Assembly (NCBI RefSeq): GCF_000717055.1
Contig: NZ_JNXI01000011.1
Location: 167,928-231,927 of the forward strand
Direction: 5' to 3'
Source of the DNA: Streptomyces iakyrus
GTDB lineage: Bacteria; Actinomycetota; Actinomycetes; Streptomycetales; Streptomycetaceae
Length of the DNA: 64,000 nucleotides
In this document: in pieces, positions 38,421 to 48,994 of the stretch
Layout of the letters: each line of letters begins with the position of its first letter
Position numbering within the stretch: position 1 is the stretch's first letter
Program-made: the position numbers and the translations under genes
Notes under the pieces: model-generated
Told to the model about the DNA's origin: nothing
Database searches by the model: none
Seen by the model: the letters and a program-made list of their open reading frames with translations, nothing else

Positions 38421-39119
38421 TCACTCTGCGTCGGCCTGGGGCCCGTCGGCGAACCGCCTCGCCGCCCGCTCCCCTTCCGTCACGGCCGCCGCGTGGTCCT
38501 CGACGGGCGACACCTTGGTGTTCTTGAAGACGATGTAGGTGACGCCGGAGGGTGCGCCGCCGCCGTGCGGGTCGGCGCGGATACCGAGGGCTTTGGCGGT
38601 CGCGTAGGACGCCTCCCCGATGATGCCCTGCGGGCCGGTGTCGCCGACGACCGCGTACTGCACCCGGTCGCGGTAGACGACCGCCACCACCGAGCCGCCG
38701 CCGATGCCGTGATCCCGGTAGTCCCAGAGGCCGCTCGGCGCCGGTACGACGATGAAGGGCAGGCGTTCGGCGCTCAAAGGGCGGCCGTCGGACTGGGCGT
38801 AGGCCGTGCTCGCGGCGAAGTACGGGTCGGTGCGGCGGTTGCAGCGGGGTCCGGGGCGGCCGTCGCAGTCGATGTCCATGTCGGCCTTCCAGAACACGGC
38901 GTCGCGGGTGCCACAGACCGGGATGTCCGCGGGGGCGCCGTTGTCGCTGCGGTAGTGGCCGCGCGAGACGGGATCGCAGTCCCGCACCTCGGCGAGCAGT
39001 TCGGCGGCGCTGACGGTGCTCTTGCGCCATACCGCGGGGTGGGTGTGTGCGGCAGGCGGTGTCGTCGGGGCGAGCAGGGCGGCGCTGGCCGCGGCCAGGG
39101 TGAGCGACTGGACACGCAC
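38421..39119 (-). CDS. GH75 family chitosanase, secreted
   Basis: A 232-residue secreted protein of the GH75 chitosanase family. The signal peptide is about 25-28 residues (VRVQSLTLAAASAALLAPTT). The mature domain has FWKADMDIDCDGRPGPRCN with a likely disulfide, YFAASTAYAQSDG, and the catalytic pair in VVGDTGPQGIIGEAS, where Asp and Glu are nine residues apart as in fungal Csn enzymes. It hydrolyses partly deacetylated chitin. GTG 39119 gives the best signal peptide; GTG 39155 would add 12 residues. The DasR-like site at 39485 lies in the shared upstream region. Confidence 0.88.
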   Translation of the reverse strand: MRVQSLTLAAASAALLAPTTPPAAHTHPAVWRKSTVSAAELLAEVRDCDPVSRGHYRSDNGAPADIPVCGTRDAVFWKADMDIDCDGRPGPRCNRRTDPYFAASTAYAQSDGRPLSAERLPFIVVPAPSGLWDYRDHGIGGGSVVAVVYRDRVQYAVVGDTGPQGIIGEASYATAKALGIRADPHGGGAPSGVTYIVFKNTKVSPVEDHAAAVTEGERAARRFADGPQADAE

Positions 39120-39529
39120 GATACGGGAGCCTCTCGTGGGGAACCTGACGGGCACTCAGCCCAATCTGTGCCCCAAGGCGATCACCCGGCCACCGCTGGA
39201 GGGCCGGACGGTGCACGGCCCCAACCCCCGACAGGGGCCGGGGACCTGAGTCCGTGTGAGACCCCGGCCGCCCGGCCGCCTGTGCCGGCGCGGGATCTGC
39301 GACGACAGCTGTCCGCGCGACAGGCCCGAACTCCCTGGTGTCCGCCAGGAGTTCGACCGTGAGGACCTTCAGCATACGTAACTCTCCCGGGTGGTCGCGC
39401 CCGGCCGGGGTGACGCCCTCTTCCGGTGGCCGCTTTCACGCCACGGGCGACGCCCTCTTGATGTGATCGCGCCAACGGCGCCATATTGGTCCGGACCATT
39501 CACGTGTGCCACCCCCGGGAGGCAGTGCC
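39120..39529. other. Divergent region between chitosanase and FnIII lipoprotein genes
   Basis: About 410 nt with no secure gene. It contains the 11-bp direct repeat GACGCCCTCTT at 39412-39422 and 39449-39459, the DasR-like palindrome at 39485-39500, and on the minus strand an ATG at 39375 with a fair ribosome site (GGGAGAG) that opens a frame beginning MLKVLTVELLADTREFGPVA. That frame later runs out of phase through the chitosanase gene, so any real product would be short or degraded. Confidence 0.5.
39485..39500. promoter_or_regulatory. DasR-responsive element-like palindrome
   Basis: ATTGGTCCGGACCATT contains the perfect 12-bp palindrome TGGTCCGGACCA. The DasR consensus is (A/T-flanked) TGGTCTAGACCA, so only the two central bases differ. 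It lies 30 nt before the GTG of the FnIII lipoprotein gene. Confidence 0.65.
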
Positions 39530-40519
39530 GTGCGAAGCCGTTCCGCCGCGACCTCGTCCGTCCTGCGCAACCTGGCGCTGTGCGGCGCTCTGGCGCTCGT
39601 CGCCTCGTGCGGCTGGGCGGGAGCGGAGGAAGGGGACGGCGGTGCCGTGCCCGGTGCGCCCACGGGTGTCACCGCCGCGGCGGGCAGCGCGACGAGCGTG
39701 CACGTCATGTGGAACGCGACCGCAGGGGCGGAGGTCTACGAGGTGTATCGCGGCACCACGAAGGTCACCGAGGTGCCGGGTTCGAAGCACATGGTGGACG
39801 TCACCAGGCTGCGGCCCTCGACGCAGTACGCCTTCTCCGTACGGGCACGCGACACCGACGGGCGGCTGGGCCCGCCGAGCCGCACGGTGCGGGCGAGGAC
39901 GCCCGCGGCGGTCGCCGACGACCGCTCCGCGCCGACCCGCCCGGCGGCGCCCCGCGGCCGGGCGGCCGGAAGCCGGGCCGTCCAGCTGTCCTGGTCCGCC
40001 TCGGCGGACGACCGGGGCGTGGTGTCGTACGACATCCACCAGGGAGGCACGAAGATCCACAGTGTGGGCGGGGGCCAGACGGCCACGGTGCTCACGGGGC
40101 TGCGGCCCGGCACGCGCTACGTGTTCACCGTCCGGGCCCGGGACGCGGCGGGCAACGTCTCCCCCGCCGGTTCCCCCGTCCGCCTCACCACCCCGGGCAC
40201 GGACGACGGCCGCGCCACGGCCCCCACGGGCTTCCGGGCGACGAGCCACCGCGAGGACGGGGCGTACCACGTCGACCTGAGCTGGGTGCCACCCCGCGTG
40301 GACGGTGAGATCGCCAAGTACCAGGTCCAGCTGGACGGCCGGCCCGCCACGTCCCTGGTGTACGGCGGCAGCGTGCCGCGCGACCGGGCCACGTACAGCT
40401 TCTACGTGGGGCGGAAGGCCGGTGTCACCCACCGGGTCCGCGTCCGGGCGATGCTGCCGGACGGCACCTGGGGAGGCTTCTCGGCGGAGCGGGCGGTGAC
40501 GACGGGCACGGGGCGCTGA
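39530..40519 (+). CDS. Lipoprotein with three fibronectin type III domains
   Basis: A 329-residue lipoprotein. GTG 39530 has GGGAGG 8 nt upstream. The signal ends in lipobox LVASC with Cys27. Three FnIII repeats follow (about 40-130, 140-220, 228-328), each with typical Trp/Leu/Tyr core residues (VMWNATAGAEVYEVYRG, SWSASADDRGVVSYDI, SWVPPRVDGEIAKYQV). FnIII domains in Streptomyces often accompany chitin or cellulose hydrolases. No catalytic domain is visible, so it may tether or bind polysaccharide at the surface. The DasR-like site upstream supports a chitin/chitosan link. Confidence 0.8.
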   Translation: MRSRSAATSSVLRNLALCGALALVASCGWAGAEEGDGGAVPGAPTGVTAAAGSATSVHVMWNATAGAEVYEVYRGTTKVTEVPGSKHMVDVTRLRPSTQYAFSVRARDTDGRLGPPSRTVRARTPAAVADDRSAPTRPAAPRGRAAGSRAVQLSWSASADDRGVVSYDIHQGGTKIHSVGGGQTATVLTGLRPGTRYVFTVRARDAAGNVSPAGSPVRLTTPGTDDGRATAPTGFRATSHREDGAYHVDLSWVPPRVDGEIAKYQVQLDGRPATSLVYGGSVPRDRATYSFYVGRKAGVTHRVRVRAMLPDGTWGGFSAERAVTTGTGR

Positions 40520-40688
40520 CGTACCCCCGGCATCGGCCGGGAGCGGGAACCCGTCACCTGCACGGGGGCGCTCGGAGTGCGGTGGGGGCCCAGGGAGCTT
40601 TGGCTGACCCCGAGGCAGCACGGGCGTTCCCCGACCCTCGGCGGCGCTAGGGATGTACCGCCAACCGTGCCGCCGGAGGGCAGTCCAC

Positions 40689-41228
40689 ATGCGCAACTCA
40701 TCGCCAGTTCTCCGCTCCGGCCTGACCGTGGCAGTCGCCGCCGCGCTGCCCTTCGCCCTGGCCTCGGCCGCTGTCGCGGGCCCGGGCATCTCCGTGAGCA
40801 CCACGGGGTCCACGGTCTCGGTCACGACCAGCTCGTGCACCCAGATCAGCGGCAGCTGGGGCACCGCATCGCTCCTCACCAGCAGCCAGGGCAGCTTCGC
40901 CCAGGGCCGCCAGGTGACGCTGTCGGGGACGTCCACGAGCCAGTCCGCCGCCTGGTCGAACGTCACCCCGGGCACGTACACCGTGATCGTCATCTGCTCG
41001 GACGGCACCACCGCCGGCACCCAGTCCGTCGTGGTGTCCACCGCCCCCTCCCCCTCGCGGTCCGTGACCCCGTCGGCCTCGCCGTCCCGCGGCGTCATGG
41101 GCGGGGTCGGCGGGTCCTCGACGGACTACGGCACCGTCACGCTGGTGGCGGGCGGCACGCTGGTCGGATCGGGTCTGCTCGGGGCGGCCTGGTACCTGCG
41201 CCGGCGCAACAAGCCGCACCGGCTCTGA
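40689..41228 (+). CDS. Secreted, C-terminally membrane-anchored protein
   Basis: A 179-residue exported protein. Signal peptide to about residue 30 (LPFALASAAVAG). A beta-rich Ser/Thr domain with two cysteines follows (TTSSCTQISGSW and VIVICSDGTTAG, probably one disulfide). A Ser/Pro linker leads to a C-terminal transmembrane helix (TLVAGGTLVGSGLLGAAWYL) and RRRNK. There is no LPXTG/LAXTG sorting motif. ATG 40689 has GGAGGG 8 nt upstream. Function unknown; similar small Streptomyces proteins are common. Confidence 0.75.
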   Translation: MRNSSPVLRSGLTVAVAAALPFALASAAVAGPGISVSTTGSTVSVTTSSCTQISGSWGTASLLTSSQGSFAQGRQVTLSGTSTSQSAAWSNVTPGTYTVIVICSDGTTAGTQSVVVSTAPSPSRSVTPSASPSRGVMGGVGGSSTDYGTVTLVAGGTLVGSGLLGAAWYLRRRNKPHRL

Positions 41229-41238
41229 TCCGGTGCGA

Positions 41239-41285
41239 ACGGCGGCCCGCCCCTTCCGAAGCGCTCCGGTCGGGCGGGCCGCCGT
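41239..41285. terminator. Bidirectional terminator
   Basis: A perfect 14-bp stem (ACGGCGGCCCGCCC with its complement) around a 19-nt loop, between the convergent genes ending at 41228 and 41314. Confidence 0.75.
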
Positions 41286-41313
41286 CACGTCGCGGCGAGG
41301 ACGGACGGGACGC

Positions 41314-41865
41314 TCAGGTCGGTTCGCCGTCCGGGAGTTCGGCGAAGTCCTCCAGGGCGCGCCGCAGCCACTGGGTCCAGAAGGTCTCCAGGTCGATGCC
41401 GGCCCGCAGGACCAGATGCCGCAGCCGGTCCTCGGTGCCGTCCCGGCCGGGCGGGAAGTCGCGCCGCTCGATCTCCTCGTATTCCGCCAGCTGCCGCTCG
41501 TGCAGCTCCAGATGGCGCCGCAGATCGGTCTCCAGGCCCGCCGTGCCGACCACGGCCGCCGCCCTGAGCCGCAGCAGCAGGGTGTCGCGGTGCGGCTTGG
41601 GGTCCTGGGAGGCGGAGGTCCAGCGGGCCAGTTCGGCGCGGCCCGCGGGCAGGACCTCGTAACTCTTCTTCTGCCCGCGGGCCGGCTGCTGTGACGGCAG
41701 GGCCCTGATTAGGCCGTCGGCCTCCAGCTTCCCGAGCTCGCGATAGATCTGCTGGTGCGTCGCCGACCAGAAGTAGCCGATCGACCGGTCGAACCGGCGG
41801 GTCAGCTCCAGCCCGGACGACGGCTTCTCGAGCAGGGCGGTGAGGATCGCGTGCGGGAGTGACAT
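41314..41865 (-). CDS. PadR family transcriptional regulator
   Basis: A 183-residue PadR: an N-terminal winged helix (MSLPHAILTALLEKPSSGLE then FDRSIGYFWSATHQQIYREL) and a C-terminal helical dimerisation domain (HLELHERQLAEYEEIERRDF). PadR proteins repress genes for phenolic acid or other stress detoxification and release on ligand. It lies 28 nt downstream of fadH on the same strand. The perfect palindrome at 43963-43982 upstream of fadH is its likely operator. Confidence 0.88.
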   Translation of the reverse strand: MSLPHAILTALLEKPSSGLELTRRFDRSIGYFWSATHQQIYRELGKLEADGLIRALPSQQPARGQKKSYEVLPAGRAELARWTSASQDPKPHRDTLLLRLRAAAVVGTAGLETDLRRHLELHERQLAEYEEIERRDFPPGRDGTEDRLRHLVLRAGIDLETFWTQWLRRALEDFAELPDGEPT

Positions 41866-41893
41866 GGCCTCATCCTAGGGACGCGTCGGTGCA

Positions 41894-43951
<2,058 letters not shown>

Positions 43952-43962
43952 CTACCGCGGGT

Positions 43963-43982
43963 TTGTGCAACTAGTTGCACAA
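43963..43982. promoter_or_regulatory. Perfect 20-bp palindrome upstream of fadH-padR
   Basis: TTGTGCAACTAGTTGCACAA is perfectly symmetric. On the minus strand it includes TTGCAC, which 18 nt later is followed by TACAAC, so it overlaps a probable -35 box of the fadH-padR operon. Likely operator of the operon's PadR. A weaker dyad GTAGT/ACTAC lies at 43938-43955. Confidence 0.8.
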
Positions 43983-44080
43983 GGTGATGGAGGGCACAGG
44001 AGGGCCATGACCAGGGGCCCTACGGGGGCGTCAGGGCATGGCCGGTCGCGCTGCCGGGCGGCCGGTGCGGTGAGGGGCGG

Positions 44081-44455
44081 TCACCGGCTCCGCAGACGTA
44101 CGTGGAGTTCCTTCTCCTGGTCGCCGGAGACCGTGCTCAGATCGTGCACGTCGAACAGCGAGTCCAGGGTGGTGCGGAACCGTTCGATCGCCCAGTAGCC
44201 GCCGTGCAGGTCGGCCTCCACGGAGGACGACAGGTGCACCGGCTGCGCGCCCTCGTGCTCGTCGGCGACGTCGAAGGTGCCGAGCCAGACGGTCGGGCGG
44301 GTCTCGTGCAGTTCCTCGGGCACGTCGTCGGCGCACCGGTCGGACTCGAAGCAGGAGCACAGCGCGTCGAACACGATCCGGGCGTCGTGCTTGCTGCACC
44401 CGCTGATCTCCACCGAGACGGAGTGGGGGTGCGGTCGCTCGTGGTCCATCGCCAT
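44081..44455 (-). CDS. Conserved Streptomyces hypothetical protein
   Basis: A 124-residue protein starting MAMDHERPHPHSVSVEISGC with GAGAGGAG upstream. It is acidic and His-rich, with three cysteines in the first 41 residues (VEISGCSKHDARIVFDALCS and then CFESDRCADD), no signal peptide and no transmembrane helix. I know similar proteins as conserved in Streptomyces but not their function. Divergent from the PP2C gene at 44699. Confidence 0.65.
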   Translation of the reverse strand: MAMDHERPHPHSVSVEISGCSKHDARIVFDALCSCFESDRCADDVPEELHETRPTVWLGTFDVADEHEGAQPVHLSSSVEADLHGGYWAIERFRTTLDSLFDVHDLSTVSGDQEKELHVRLRSR

Positions 44456-44698
44456 CGTGATCGCTCCTCTCGTGGCCACCGATGCCGTATCCGCCCCTAC
44501 CCCAGCAAAGCACCACCGTCCGGCGAGCACTACCGGCGGTGCACCGCTTCCGGTGACGGGTTTGCGGGGCGGCCCGCGCCGTGTCGGGAGATGGTGGAAG
44601 GTGACGGAAGGGGCCTTCGGGAAGCGGCTCCGCGCGGTAGAACATGGGGTGTCGGCACACGACGGCGTGCCGCGAGGACGGCGAAGGCGGGGCGTGGG

Positions 44699-46801
44699 AT
44701 GAGTGCAGCCGGGTCTCCCGAGTCCGAGGGCGACCGTCCGGTGCGCGGGTCGGCGCGCCCGAGCGGGCTGCTGGACGTGCTGCGCGTGGCCTCCGTGGTC
44801 CTGGACGCCGAGGGCCGCATCGTGCTGTGGAGCCCGCAGGCGGAGGAGCTGTTCGGGTACGAGGCGCGGGAGGCGCTCGGGCAGTACGCCGCCCGGATCA
44901 TGGTCCACGAACAGCACGTCGACCTCGTGGTCAAGCTGTTCGCCGATGTCATGGGCACCGGGCAGAGCTGGGCGGGGGCCTTCCCGATCCGCCGCAAGGA
45001 CGGCAGCACCCGGCTGGTGGAGTTCCGCAACATGCGGCTGCTGGACGACCAGGGCGACGTCTACGCGCTCGGGCTGTGCGCCGACCAGACGACCGTGCAC
45101 CGGCTGGAGCGGGAGGTGGCGCTGTCGACGCGGATGATCGCGCAGTCCCCGATCGGGCTGGCCGTGCTCGACACCCAGCTGCGGTACGTCTCGGTCAACA
45201 GGGCGCTGGAGGAGATCAACGGCGTGCCCGCCGAGGAACACCTGGGACGCACGCCCCGGGAGGTCGTGCCCCGGATGGACGTCGACGCCCTGGAGACCGC
45301 GACGCGCCGGGTCCTGGAGACGGGCACACCGGTCGTCGACCAGTCCACCATCGGCCGCACCCCGGCCGACCCGCACGAGGACCACGCCTGGTCGATCTCG
45401 CTGTACCGGCTGGAGAACGCCTTCGGGACGGTGCTGGGCGTGGCCGTCTCGATCGTCGACGTCACCGAGCAGTACCGGGCGGGCATCGAGGCCGAGGCCG
45501 CCCGCCGGCGGCTGGCCCTGATCGCCGACGCCTCGGGCCGGATCGGCACCACACTGGACCTGGACCGCACGGCCGCCGAGCTGGCCGAGGTGGCCGTGCC
45601 GGAGCTGGCCGACATCGCGGCCGTCGACCTGCTGGACGCGGTGGTGCAGGGCCGGCGCACCAGCCTGGGTCCCGCCGAGGCGGCCGTCATCCGGGCGCTG
45701 GCGGTGCAGGGGTACGACTCCGCCGAGGCGCTGGAGGCGGCCGACCCGCCCGGGCAGGTCGCCCGGTACGCCCCCGACCGGCTCGTCACCCAGTGCGTGC
45801 GCACCGCGAGCCCGGTGATGCTGCCTGAGGTCAAGGACGAGGACCTGGACCGCATCGCCCGTTCTTCCGAGGCGGCCGAGCTGCTGGGCCGGGCCGGGGT
45901 GCACTCGTATCTCGCGGTGCCGCTGATCGCGCGGGGCGAGGTGCTGGGGGCCCTGGACCTCAAGCGCACCCGCAATCCGCTGCCGTTCAGCGAGGACGAC
46001 CTGCTGCTGGCGCGCGAGCTGGCCGCCCGGGCCGCCGTGCAGATCGACAACGCGCGCTGGTACCAGAGCGCCCGTGAGACCGCGCTCACCCTCCAGCGCA
46101 GCCTGCTGCCCAGCCATCCGCCGGTCACGGGCGGGCTGGAGGTCGCCTCCCGCTATCAGCCGGCCGGGGCCACGAGCGAGGTCGGCGGCGACTGGTTCGA
46201 CGTGATCCCGCTGGACGCCGGGAAGACGGCGCTCGTCGTGGGCGATGTGATGGGCAGCGGCATCCCCGCGGCGGCGGCCATGGGGCGGCTGCGCACGGCG
46301 ACCAACACCCTCGCCTCCCTCGACCTCGACCCGAACGTGCTCCTGGAGCACCTCGACAGGATCACAGCGGGTCTCGAACAGACCATCGCCACCTGCGTCT
46401 ACGCCGTGCACGACCCGCATCTGCGGCAGTGCCGGATCGCCAACGCCGGGCATCTGCCGCCGGTGCGCGTGCGGCCGGGCCTGCCCCCGGAGCTGCTCGA
46501 CCTGCCGACCGGCGTGCCGCTCGGCGTGGGCGGTGTCGCCTTCTCCACCACCACCGTCGGCCTCGAACCCGGCGACCGGCTGGTGTTCTACACCGACGGC
46601 CTCGTCGAGACCCGGCGCGACCCGCTCGACGAACGGCTCGGCACCCTGCTGTCCCTGCTCGACGGGCCCGACCGGCCGCTGGAAGAGGTCTGCGACCTGC
46701 TGCTGCGCACGCTGCACGAGCCGGACAACTTCGACGACGTGGCGCTGCTCATCGCGCGGGTCACCCCGCCGGACCGAGGACCTGCGAGCCCTGCGGCCTG
46801 A
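44699..46801 (+). CDS. PAS-PAS-GAF-PP2C (SpoIIE-type) phosphatase
   Basis: A 700-residue phosphatase. Two PAS domains (about 20-130 and 140-260) are followed by a GAF domain (270-460) and a PP2C/SpoIIE domain (480-690; GGDWFDVIPL near 496, VVGDVMGSGIPAAAAMGRL, YTDGLVETRRDPLDERL, DDVALLIAR). Unlike the protein at 33747 it has no C-terminal HATPase. Such sensors dephosphorylate STAS-domain anti-sigma antagonists. ATG 44699 after a G-rich ribosome site. Its last 41 nt overlap, in the opposite direction, the end of the PrmC-like gene. Confidence 0.87.
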   Translation: MSAAGSPESEGDRPVRGSARPSGLLDVLRVASVVLDAEGRIVLWSPQAEELFGYEAREALGQYAARIMVHEQHVDLVVKLFADVMGTGQSWAGAFPIRRKDGSTRLVEFRNMRLLDDQGDVYALGLCADQTTVHRLEREVALSTRMIAQSPIGLAVLDTQLRYVSVNRALEEINGVPAEEHLGRTPREVVPRMDVDALETATRRVLETGTPVVDQSTIGRTPADPHEDHAWSISLYRLENAFGTVLGVAVSIVDVTEQYRAGIEAEAARRRLALIADASGRIGTTLDLDRTAAELAEVAVPELADIAAVDLLDAVVQGRRTSLGPAEAAVIRALAVQGYDSAEALEAADPPGQVARYAPDRLVTQCVRTASPVMLPEVKDEDLDRIARSSEAAELLGRAGVHSYLAVPLIARGEVLGALDLKRTRNPLPFSEDDLLLARELAARAAVQIDNARWYQSARETALTLQRSLLPSHPPVTGGLEVASRYQPAGATSEVGGDWFDVIPLDAGKTALVVGDVMGSGIPAAAAMGRLRTATNTLASLDLDPNVLLEHLDRITAGLEQTIATCVYAVHDPHLRQCRIANAGHLPPVRVRPGLPPELLDLPTGVPLGVGGVAFSTTTVGLEPGDRLVFYTDGLVETRRDPLDERLGTLLSLLDGPDRPLEEVCDLLLRTLHEPDNFDDVALLIARVTPPDRGPASPAA

Positions 46802-47597
46802 CGCCGATCACCACGTGGGCGTGACGCTCCTCCGACACGGCCGGCCGTGCCACCAGGCCGGTACGCGCGAAGGCCTCGACGGCGGCCGGGGCCTGGTGCC
46901 GGCTCGTCTCCACCAGGACGCAGCCGCCGGGGGCGAGCCAGCGGGGTGCCTCGGCCGCGACCCTGCGCAGCACGTCGAGGCCGTCCGTGCCTCCGTCGAG
47001 GGCGACCAGCGGCTCGTGGTCACGGGCCTCCTGCGGCAGCAGGCCGATCTCGTCGCTCGGCACGTACGGCACGTTGGCCGCGAGGATACCGACGCGGCCG
47101 CGCAGCGTGACGGGCAGCGCTTCGAACAGATCGCCCTGGTGCACCCGGCCGCGAGCGGCGGCGACGTTGCCGCGGGCGCACCGCACGGCGGCCGGGTCGA
47201 TGTCGGCGGCGTGCAGCTCGACGTCGCCGAGCGCGGCGGCCAGAGCCGCTCCCACGGCGCCCGACCCGCAGCACAGGTCCACGACGACGGCAGCCCCGGG
47301 CGCCTGCTCAAGGGCCTGCTCCACCAGGAACTCGGTGCGCCGGCGCGGTACGAAGACACCGGGGGCGACGGCGATGCGCAAGCCCCGGAACTCGGCCCAG
47401 CCGACGACGAGTTCGAGCGGCAGACCGGCGACGCGGCGCTCGGCCATGGCGGCGGCCTCGGCCGGGGTGCGCGCGGTGGCGAGGATCAACTCGGCCTCGT
47501 CCTCGGCGAAGACGCACCCCGCGGTGCGCAGGGCGGTGACGAGCGCGTCACGGGACGGCGGCAGGGAAGGGGGGACGGAGGAAGACACAGACGGCAT
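46761..47597 (-). CDS. PrmC/HemK-like protein N5-glutamine methyltransferase
   Basis: A 278-residue class I methyltransferase of the HemK/PrmC group. The N-terminal helical domain is followed by PGVFVPRRRTEFLV, SAM motif I VVDLCCGSGAVGAALA and the catalytic motif ANVPYVP (NPPY in classical PrmC, here NVPY). PrmC methylates the GGQ glutamine of release factors. The NVPY change marks a divergent paralogue whose target is uncertain. Long leader with a possible leader peptide and a hairpin overlapping the AAAGG ribosome site. It overlaps the convergent PP2C gene by 41 nt. Confidence 0.8.
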   Translation of the reverse strand: MPSVSSSVPPSLPPSRDALVTALRTAGCVFAEDEAELILATARTPAEAAAMAERRVAGLPLELVVGWAEFRGLRIAVAPGVFVPRRRTEFLVEQALEQAPGAAVVVDLCCGSGAVGAALAAALGDVELHAADIDPAAVRCARGNVAAARGRVHQGDLFEALPVTLRGRVGILAANVPYVPSDEIGLLPQEARDHEPLVALDGGTDGLDVLRRVAAEAPRWLAPGGCVLVETSRHQAPAAVEAFARTGLVARPAVSEERHAHVVIGVRPQGSQVLGPAG

Positions 47598-47660
47598 GGA
47601 AGCCCAGAGCCTTTCGGGAACCGAAGGGCGCTCCGGAGATCGCCTACGACCGGCGATCCG
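47598..47660 (-). promoter_or_regulatory. Possible attenuator hairpins before the PrmC-like gene
   Basis: On the minus-strand RNA, GATCGCC-7 nt-GGCGATC (47635-47657 region) spans the stop of the candidate leader peptide. Next to it GAGCGCCCTTCGG can pair with CCGAAAGGCTC, which contains the AAAGG ribosome site of the methyltransferase. This resembles translational attenuators of antibiotic-resistance methylases. Folding inferred by eye. Confidence 0.45.
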
Positions 47661-47712
47661 CGCGACGTCGAGGGGAGAGCACCCGAGCTGACACAGCGGT
47701 AATGGGTCTCAC
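47644..47712 (-). CDS. Candidate 22-residue leader peptide
   Basis: GTG 47712 to TAG 47644, reading VRPITAVSARVLSPRRRADR plus two more residues. GAGGAG immediately precedes the GTG, so spacing is short, and no homologue can be checked here. It is rich in Arg, and its stop codon lies in the first hairpin of the leader, as expected for ribosome-mediated control of the downstream methyltransferase gene. It could be chance. Confidence 0.35.
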   Translation of the reverse strand: MRPITAVSARVLSPRRRADRRS

Positions 47713-47811
47713 CTCCTCGGCTTCCGGCGGCCGGGTCCTCCCCGGCCGGACGGCAACCCTACCCGACGCACCGGCCGCCCCGTACGGCGATCGTGACGCC
47801 GTCCGGTCAAG

Positions 47812-47830
47812 TGGTTGGGTTGTGCAACCA
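47812..47830. promoter_or_regulatory. MarR-type operator
   Basis: TGGTTG-7 nt-CAACCA, perfect 6-bp arms, 39-57 nt before the MarR GTG. It contains TTGTGCAAC, the same half-site as in the fadH-padR palindrome. Probably an autoregulatory site. Confidence 0.5.
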
Positions 47831-47868
47831 TGGAAGGAGCCGTGCAGCACCGTGGTGAGGGAGGTCCC

Positions 47869-48282
47869 GTGCACAGCGCCGACGCCGTGGAGACCATCCA
47901 GCGGGAGATGACGGTCTTCGCCCGCCGGGCCCGGGCCGCCGCGGGCCGGATGCACCCCGAGCTGTCGCTGGTGTCGTACACGCTGCTGGGGCACCTGGAG
48001 GAGAGCGGCGGATGCCGGGCCACCGACCTGGCCGCCCACTACGCCCTGGACAAGTCCACCGTCAGCCGCCAGGTGGCGGGGCTGGAGCGCGCCGGGCTCA
48101 TCGAGCGCCGCCCCGACCCGGCGGACCAGCGTGTCCAGGTCCTGCACCTGACGCGGTCCGGGCGGCACGTCCTGGCCCAGGTCACCGAGAGCCGCCGGGC
48201 GGCCTTCCGGGAGCGCCTGGCAGGCTGGCCGGAGGAGGACCTGAGCCGGTTCGCGGAGTACCTCGTGCGCTACAACGCGTAG
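47869..48282 (+). CDS. MarR family transcriptional regulator
   Basis: A 137-residue MarR with the winged helix at about 40-100 (LEESGGCRATDLAAHYALDK, STVSRQVAGLERAGLIERRP and DPADQRVQVLHLT for the wing). GTG 47869 follows GAGGGAGG; ATG 47830 would place the operator on the start codon and lacks a ribosome site. It is followed after 106 nt by a molybdopterin oxidoreductase gene and is divergent from the PrmC-like gene. The ligand is unknown. Confidence 0.85.
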   Translation: MHSADAVETIQREMTVFARRARAAAGRMHPELSLVSYTLLGHLEESGGCRATDLAAHYALDKSTVSRQVAGLERAGLIERRPDPADQRVQVLHLTRSGRHVLAQVTESRRAAFRERLAGWPEEDLSRFAEYLVRYNA

Positions 48283-48388
48283 ATGCCGGCCGGCGGGACG
48301 AGGACGGCCTGCACGTACGGTTGAGGACGCAAACACCGAGCACACCGGTCCGGCGGGGCACCGCCGGCCCGCCCGGAGGCACCACCCC

Positions 48389-48986
<598 letters not shown>

Positions 48987-48994
<8 letters not shown>

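Noticed and set aside
44081..46717. An 878-codon minus-strand frame that includes the 124-residue hypothetical protein at its end.
   Set aside because: Only the last 124 codons, with their own start and ribosome site, look coding. The rest is antisense to the PP2C gene.
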